From: Trachemys scripta elegans
Lineage: Eukaryota > Chordata > Testudines > Emydidae
Reading direction: 5' to 3'
DNA length: 64,000 nucleotides
NCBI RefSeq assembly: GCF_013100865.1
Contig: NC_048302.1
Span: forward strand, 92,790,204 to 92,854,203
Shown one piece after another: positions 57,960 through 64,000 of this stretch. How positions within the stretch are numbered: the stretch's first letter is position 1; every line of letters begins with the position of its first letter. The position numbers were made by a program, and so were the translations under genes. The notes under the pieces were generated by a model. The model worked only from the letters and a program-made list of their open reading frames with translations. It made no database searches and was not told where the DNA came from.

Positions 57960-59040
57960 CTTAGGGGTCTAAGTTCCATTTCTAGACACCACTGTGATCC
58001 ACAAAACTCCTGCTAAGCTGCTGCCTAGCCCTGTAGGCACCTAAACTGACTTGATGCCTAAGTTTTTGCCTATGGGTATGCAATGTGCAGCTTCACTTTG
58101 GGCACCCTGATGCCTATCTCCCACCTAAGCCGGAAAGCGATCTGCAAACCAGAAAAGATAAGTGTTTGGCTGCCTAAATTGCTCAGGCAAGTTCTCACAA
58201 AACAGCAGTTGAGGGAGAAGGAGCTCCATTACAACATTTAGCCTGGTGGACAGGGTACTCAGTGAGTTCGGACAGTGCAAGTCCCCCTCCTCCTAGGGAG
58301 AGCAGAGATTTGAATAAGGATCTGCCACTTCTCAACTGTGTGCCCTAACCACTAGGCTGTAGAGTCATTCTAACTTTTTCAATGTCCCAATTAATATTTA
58401 ATTATTCAATTATTTAATTAAACTGGAACAACTTCAATAGCAGAAACAGAGGGAGACCCACAGCAGAATATTCCATGCCCAGTGGTTGGGGCACTCACCT
58501 CGGAGGTGGCTGAGCCCTGTTCAAATCCCTTTTCCCCTCAGACAGAGGGGTAACATGAACTGGAGGTCTCCCACATACTGGGTGAATATCCTGCCCATTA
58601 GGCTAAAGATTCTAAGGGAGCTTCTCCCTTTCCTGCACCACTGTTATGTGTGAACTCACCAAAGGAGGCTGATCTGGTAAGTGGCTTCAGAACACATCTA
58701 CTGGATGAGGCCCCCACATGTAACTTAGGTGGCTGAATACCTATATTCTCTGGTTCATGGCTCATAAGCAGAGATCACAGGCATCTCCTTGCAGCCTGGA
58801 CTTAGGCACCTAACTCCATGAGAGGGGTGGATCTTAGCATGTACCCTTCTGGTGGGTGTCTCCCATTGGCTAGCTTAGGCAGGGAGCCACCTAGTGTGCT
58901 GGCTTTGGGAGTTGCATTCTAAGGCATCTATCTCTCCCTGCTCAATGTACAGGATCCTAGGTAGCTAACTCAGGTTTTGTGGGTTGCAGTGTTGTTCCTG
59001 TGATTTTCTAAGTATCTAAAAGTTAGGCACTACAAACCTG
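57960..59040. repeat. large palindromic repeat with tRNA-like units
   Basis: Outer arms: ccacaaaactcctgctaagc on the left resembles the reverse of gctaactcaggttttgtggg on the right. Inside are three tRNA-like pieces in alternating orientation: minus (58300-58365), plus (58478-58545, cagtggttggggcactcacc and gttcaaatccc) and minus (58565-58620). Words such as taggcacctaaact recur, as at 25390-26200. No coding content. Confidence 0.55.
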
Positions 59041-59310
59041 GGCATCGTTTAATTGAATATTGGGAAAATATTGTAATAAATGTTGTGGTATTAGTTTGGC
59101 GGGGGTCTTTTGGAAGCTCTTGCATACAGCAGAAAACTTTTGTCATTGCCTGAGTGTCTTTAATTTCTTAGATGCCAAACCTATTTGTCAGAGGATGGCC
59201 ACACAAGCAAATAACCACACATTTATATGTAGAAAAAATATACTAAATATCCTGAATATTGATTCTTAGAACATACTCATTCTGGTGCACACAGGAGAAG
59301 GTAACTATGG
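59041..59310. other. unassigned sequence
   Basis: Nothing recognised. Confidence 0.3.
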
Positions 59311-59636
59311 ACTTAAATTTGTCTATATGGGAAAGTTTTGCCAGTTACATCAGTACAGTTATACAGATATAATGAGACTGGTATCTCCGCCATTTGGACA
59401 CTCTTATCCCAGTATAAAACTTTCTTCAGTTTAGTTTAAGCCTCTTTCCAAGTGACATAAGCTATACCAAAATAGCAATCAAACAAACCCCCAAAACAAC
59501 AATACAATGCACCATTATATTGGAATCAAGTGTCTACTGGGGGCGGGGTGGTTGGTTTATAACAGTATAACTCTATTGGTTTTAATTCACACCTTAGGTG
59601 ACACAGTAAAACCTTCCCATTTAGACAGAGCCTTAG
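59311..59636. mobile_element. MITE with gtctatatggga ends
   Basis: Left ttgtctatatgggaaagttt and reversed right ctgtctaaatgggaaggttt match in about 20 of 24 bases. The interior is AT-rich with ggttggtttataacagtata. The flanking duplication is unclear. Confidence 0.6.
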
Positions 59637-60064
59637 CCTTAATGGCACACAAGAGGTGGTTTAGAAAGTAAGTGTGAGTGAGCCCCTAATTAACCATAAC
59701 CATACCTGTTTCTGTACTAAACTGAAGAATGTATGATTGTGTAAGGTATATGACTTGCTGAATTCCAACTGAAATTTTATCAGCTATTAGACAGTAGAAA
59801 CACAACCCTCAAAATCATTCCAGGAGTACACAGCATGATAACATCCTTTCCATCACATCCAGTCAATCATTGCTATAAATTACCACTAAATATACAGAAA
59901 CAAAGCTTCTGACTCAGCAAGTGTAGACTGTGGGTCAATATAACGCACCTCTATGTTGATTTATCATTGTGATGAGGGAATACAGGCCAGGATGAAGAAT
60001 ATTGGAGCTGTTGTTGAGTGTACCAGTATCCCCCTGTTAGTAAGAATAGCCATCAGTCTTAGAT
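59637..60064. other. unassigned sequence
   Basis: Nothing recognised. Confidence 0.3.
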
Positions 60065-60270
60065 AGTACTTATATGGTCCTCATCACTGCAGTATCTGAG
60101 CCCTTCACAATCTTTAATTTATTTATTCTCACACCTTTGTGAGGCAAGGAACTCCCATTTTACAGATGAGGAACTGAGGAGTAGAGACTCTGACTTGCTT
60201 GAGGTCACACAAGAAGTCTGTCATAGAGCAGAGTCTGTCTGCAGAGTCCCAGGCTAACACCATAATCACA
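60065..60270 (-). mobile_element. MIR-like SINE, reversed
   Basis: tcctcatcactgcagtatct, ttattctcacacctttgtga, cattttacagatgaggaact and gacttgcttgaggtcacaca follow the reversed MIR. This is the clearest MIR copy here. Confidence 0.8.
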
Positions 60271-61353
60271 GGACTATACTATCCACCCCAGTCCAGAACG
60301 TCAGAGAGAAAATAGAGGGATCCTCTTACAAAAACACATGGGCTAACCAGGAAGACAGATAATGGAATGGACTAAATGAAGAGACAAAACAGCCCATCTA
60401 CAGTCAACTCCGTGGATATATGGTTATTGAGGCCTTCACCAGCTTCTTTGTAACTTCTCCAACAGGTGCTTGTCAAGGACCTTCTACTCTATATCAGCTC
60501 TTTCCAATGTGCCTGCTATTTACATCAGCCTCAAGAAGGTTCAGCAAATGTTTGTGAGTTTTCAAGGACATCCAGGATGGTACACGCCACTCAGCTATTG
60601 GGTCTTATTCAGTGTAAGTCTGACTTCAGTTGGGCCTTATTCAGTGTAACTCAATGGAAATAAATGCTGTTGCTCCTGGTTTACCCATCATGAGCAATAA
60701 GAGAGCAATCCAAATACAAATGAATTTGTCAAAATAAGGTCATCTCACACAATCTGGTTGAGACAACACTTGGAGCAGTAAGAAAGATACTAGAATTTAT
60801 ATTTTTGCCTTTCTGTTCTATAAATGGTGATGTTTTTATTAATTCTATTTCTGGAATCTTTTAAGTATCTCATCCATTGCCTTCTCTACTCCCTGACTGT
60901 ATGTTGTTTCTCTCCTCTGGTTGAAGAGGTTTGTGACTCACTCCCACACTGTTGTGCACTATAAACTGCAAATGTTATTTCCATTATTTGGTGGGTGAGT
61001 CATTTTCTTTGCAGCTATTCACTACAGACTCTGAATCTTACTTCCCATTAACATCTGTTTGAGTCTCTTCTGCACTGGTGATTATTACAGTTTATTTCCA
61101 TTGTGAGCATTTTGCTGTATTGTTGTTTACTATAAACTGAGCTCATAATCTTCCCTGAAGTTGTGTCCCAGGTATGGCTTGATCTATTTTTTTACCTTGC
61201 TATTTTGCCTTCACCTGACAAGACTGTTTGAACCTTTCCTACACTAATTACTATGGTGCAACTTACATCACATCTAAAGATTTCCTGCTCCCATTAACAC
61301 ATTTGCTCTTCCTTATGTAATAATCATTAGTTTTGATGAGGGGAAATTACCCA
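60271..61353. other. unassigned sequence
   Basis: No gene recognised. Two copies of cttattcagtgtaa occur 31 bases apart near 60604 and 60635. Confidence 0.35.
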
Positions 61354-61429
61354 ATGGGTGAAATCCTGGCCCTAATGAACTCAATGGGAGTACAAGTATT
61401 CACTTCATTGGGCTAGGATTTCACCTCAT
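61354..61429. repeat. hairpin MITE (gggtgaaatcctggccc type)
   Basis: gggtgaaatcctggccctaa returns reversed as gggctaggatttcacctc around caatgggagt. Same family as 39045 and 39288. Confidence 0.65.
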
Positions 61430-63373
61430 AGCTTTAGATGATTTCCTTTGCAAATTAACAGCAGTTGCCACAGCAAAGATACTTAAAATTTCCCCAACCA
61501 ACTGAGAAGTCAGAAAGTCTCAGAAAGGGGCAGGTTTGACACAAGAATTGGCAAGCAATGTAGGTGGAATTCATCTCTGTGCATAAGGCCAGAACAAGGG
61601 CTATGTACCACTAAATCCCACATAATTACTCAAAATGGAATGGTTGAAAGTTCAGGTTTCATGGTGTTTATATACAAGAAATGAAAAATGAATACTTTGG
61701 CCATAATCACAGCTGAGTTGAGTTCATAGGTATATCTTTCTCAGACATTTGTAGAAGGAAACCTATGCTTTCAGCTATATCAGGTATTTATTTATAAATC
61801 TTCATTTGAATAGTACCATTCATTATCACCCTTTTCATGATAGAAGCAGCAGCTTCCATCACATAGGGTGGGAGAACTACCTTAACACAAATCTGCTCCT
61901 TCTGCTTCTTCTTGTGCCCTGAAGGCAGCAGCCTTCTTATCCTGGTTTTGCTGCATACCACCCAGTGAGAGGAAAAGGAATATACTCAGAATGTGCACAT
62001 GTGAAGATAAGGAAAATCAACTTCTATCCCCCAAAAGGCAGAACTGCTTAAAGCAAAAGTTCACTAAATGCTACGAGTTATATTTTATGATATTGAGTCT
62101 TAATAGTCAAAAATAGACTGGCATAGATGTGCTGAAAGCAAAAGCCTGCACGGACTGTGTCTGGCCCTAGTGTGGGTGTGTAGTAGGAGGAAGAAAGTAA
62201 ATTTCTTCGCTTGTATACACCAATTACGGGGCCAGACATAGCAGCAGTCACTGTGCTAAAGGGAGGATAGAGCTTCGTCCTGCTGCCCTCAGGGTTCAAG
62301 TCACTCCAAAGGGGCCAGTCTCCCCTCTCCCACCATGCACCAGCCTGAGGAGATAGCCAGGTGAGCTGCAGGGAGACCTTTGCATCCTCCTAAGTAATAT
62401 ATAACAGTTCCCAACTCAGGCAAGGACTAAGTGACACAATCTGGGCCTTTAGTGAGAAGTATACAGTAACTCAGGCTCAAGCAAAGAGTGGAATTCTATT
62501 ACAACATTCTATTAAATGTTTGTATAACAAATGCAAATGAAAGGGGACTTGTCTGCTGAGTTTTGTTGCTTGTTTTTGCTGACATTTATTATATGTGAAA
62601 AATTACAGCAACTATAAATGTATATATTAGAATTTACTCCCTTATTCAATAAAAGCAAAGATATTTGTCAGCGTGGGTAATCTGCAGTGATTATACAGAG
62701 TTACAGAATCTACTGTATGAATCGCCTTTTATTCATATTTTGTATTTCAAAGTCATTCTGAAGGGTATTTTCTCTTATTTTGAATTAATGTCTACAACAG
62801 ACAAATGATTAATCTCTGATCAGCACAATTAAATGTACTGGCAAGGGACACTGGTTGTGTTGTGTTGTCTACTAATAGATGTTAAGACTATTGTGTGTAA
62901 TGCTTATTCACATCTCTAATGAGGTTTATTTTAAAGGAAAGGTGGAGATCTTTGACAGTTAGTGAATTTCATTTTAAGGATCCAAGGGAGGAAAATTTCT
63001 TCCTAAAAAAACCCCTAGAAATCAGAAAGCTCACACAGACATAACTATGTAGTGGTATGTAAAGTGTTTTAGCCTTCTATTCTGTCATCAACACATATAG
63101 GAGTTTTGTTTTGTTTTCAGTTTTTGAAGTGCATTTTAAGAATGGGACAAATTGAGAAAATAGTTAGGGGGAAACTTTTTTTCTGTATGTGTTTGTTGTT
63201 GCTGTTTTCTTCTACAGCTTGTCTCTCCCAAAATGACAATTTATCATTATTTCTGCTATTAAGGGCCCAAGGTTGCCCATAAGGAAGATACTGAATATTT
63301 GTCTATTAGATACAGGTTACAACCTAGTAAAGTATCTCCACTTGTGAGCTACTCAGCTAACAGGTTTGATTGC
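61430..63373. other. unassigned sequence
   Basis: About 1.9 kb AT-rich DNA; no recognised repeat, RNA or gene. Confidence 0.4.
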
Positions 63374-63525
63374 AGAGACGTCAGTGAGGCAACATCCTTT
63401 ACTGGATCAACTTCTGTTGGTGAGGGAGACGAGCTACAAAGAGCTCTTCTTCAGGTCCGGGAAAGGTACTCAGAGAGTTACAGCTAAATACAAGGTCAAA
63501 TAGGTAGTTTAGCAGTTCCATAAAG
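63374..63525 (-). mobile_element. Penelope-like element, second family, 3' end
   Basis: Reversed it reads tacctttcccggacctgaag, aagagctctttgtagctcg, ctccctcaccaacagaagtt and gatccagtaaaggatgttgc, the 3' end of another reptile PLE. The hairpin box CTGAAGA lies at 63448-63454 (minus) but the GAAA that should follow the stem is deleted. No coding part is present. Confidence 0.7.
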
Positions 63526-63547
63526 GGCTTGAATGGAGATAAAACTA

Positions 63548-63743
63548 CACCTCTACCTCGATATAACGCTGTCCTTGGGAGCCAAAAAATCTTACCTCAT
63601 TATAGGTGAAACTGCGTTATATTAAACTTGCTTTGATCCACCGGAGTGCGCAGCCCGACCTCCCCCCCCCCCCAGAGCACTGCTTTCCTGCGTTATAGCC
63701 AAATTCGTGTTATATCAGGTAGCGTTATATCAAGGTAGAGGTG
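63548..63743. mobile_element. Tc1/mariner-like MITE
   Basis: cacctctacctcgatataac on the left and gttatatcaaggtagaggtg on the right are near-perfect inverted repeats, and TA flanks both sides (63546-63547, 63744-63745). The 196-base element has a C-run near 63660-63673 and no transposase. TA duplication points to the Tc1/mariner group; the exact family is not known to me. Confidence 0.85.
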
Positions 63744-63800
63744 TACTATTGTTAAACAATGCATATAAATGGACCCACTGATTGCCTATATTGCTTGAGA

Positions 63801-64000
63801 ACTCATAGACTCATAGACTCATAGACTTTAAGGTCAGAAGGGACCATTATGATCATCTGGTCTGACCCCCTGCATGCTGCAGGCCGCAAGACCCTTCCCT
63901 GGACTCTGCCGTTGAAGTCCCCAATCCTGTGTTTTAGTGACTTCAATCGGCTGAGACCCTCCTGCTAGTGATCCCTGCCCCATGCTGTGGAGGAAGGCGA
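63801..64000 (-). mobile_element. LINE 3' end, cut by window edge
   Basis: Starts with a reversed tail of three actcatag units, then actttaaggtcagaaggga, ccattatgatcatctggtct and later ccctgccccatgctgtggag. Same repeat family as 10161-10613 and 11227-11286. It continues beyond the window. Confidence 0.8.

Noticed and set aside
58478..58560. tRNA gene
   Set aside because: A- and B-box-like words are present but the clover-leaf cannot be completed and the unit is part of a larger palindromic repeat.
60466..60663. Exon after a ctccaacag acceptor-like sequence
   Set aside because: The pyrimidine tract is weak and the 65-codon frame holds a local direct repeat; there is no supporting signal.

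Overview
This window looks like ordinary nuclear DNA from a hidden-necked (cryptodiran) turtle. The main evidence is a tRNA-derived SINE of the tortoise pol III / Cry type at 2828-3006, many reptile-type CR1 LINE copies, Penelope-like elements (PLEs) and turtle-style hAT MITEs. I found no host protein-coding gene, rRNA or tRNA gene, CRISPR array or operon. Nearly all open reading frames are either transposon remnants or chance frames in GC-rich minisatellites. The species cannot be fixed from the sequence.

Layout. 0-1.3 kb: a minus CR1 tail, the 3' end of a hAT element packed with minisatellite, and a decayed LTR-retrotransposon gag. 2.8-3.2 kb: the SINE and a hairpin repeat. 5.1-7.0 kb: a minus CR1 with a reverse-transcriptase reading frame, then an MIR-like SINE. 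8.2-11.3 kb: GC-rich repeat DNA and one LINE nested in another repeat. 11.7-14.5 kb: the best preserved CR1 (endonuclease plus reverse transcriptase, 3' end intact). 15.4 kb: a MITE. 17.4-20.9 kb: a minus CR1 broken by a PLE insertion and by an opposite-strand CR1 fragment. 21.7-23.8 kb: a MITE interrupted by an LTR-like segment. 24.8-26.6 kb: old CR1, MITE and MIR remnants. 27.6-30.1 kb: two PLE copies head to head, one keeping a YIDD motif and a GIY-YIG endonuclease. 31.1-35.1 kb: three hAT elements, an old LTR-like repeat and a folded PLE insertion. 35.1-41.3 kb: mostly unrecognised sequence with small MITE and MIR pieces. 41.3-45.8 kb: a hairpin PLE and a near full-length but decayed CR1 with a recognisable ORF1 esterase-like end. 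46.3-52.3 kb: a second LTR-like repeat, MITEs, a PLE tail and two abutting CR1 3' ends. 52.3-64 kb: largely unrecognised sequence with scattered MITEs, a tRNA-like palindromic repeat, a second PLE family and a LINE 3' end cut by the window edge.

Nothing here acts as a set of cooperating host genes. What can be read is insertion history. Target-site duplications frame four hAT elements and four PLE insertions, and nesting gives relative ages. The observations most worth checking are the folded (inverted-arm) PLE insertions, which share a hammerhead-ribozyme-like hairpin; the common hAT target pattern; the tail shared by the SINE and CR1; and a weak candidate terminal exon at 56.7 kb. All family names come from pattern recognition without a database search.
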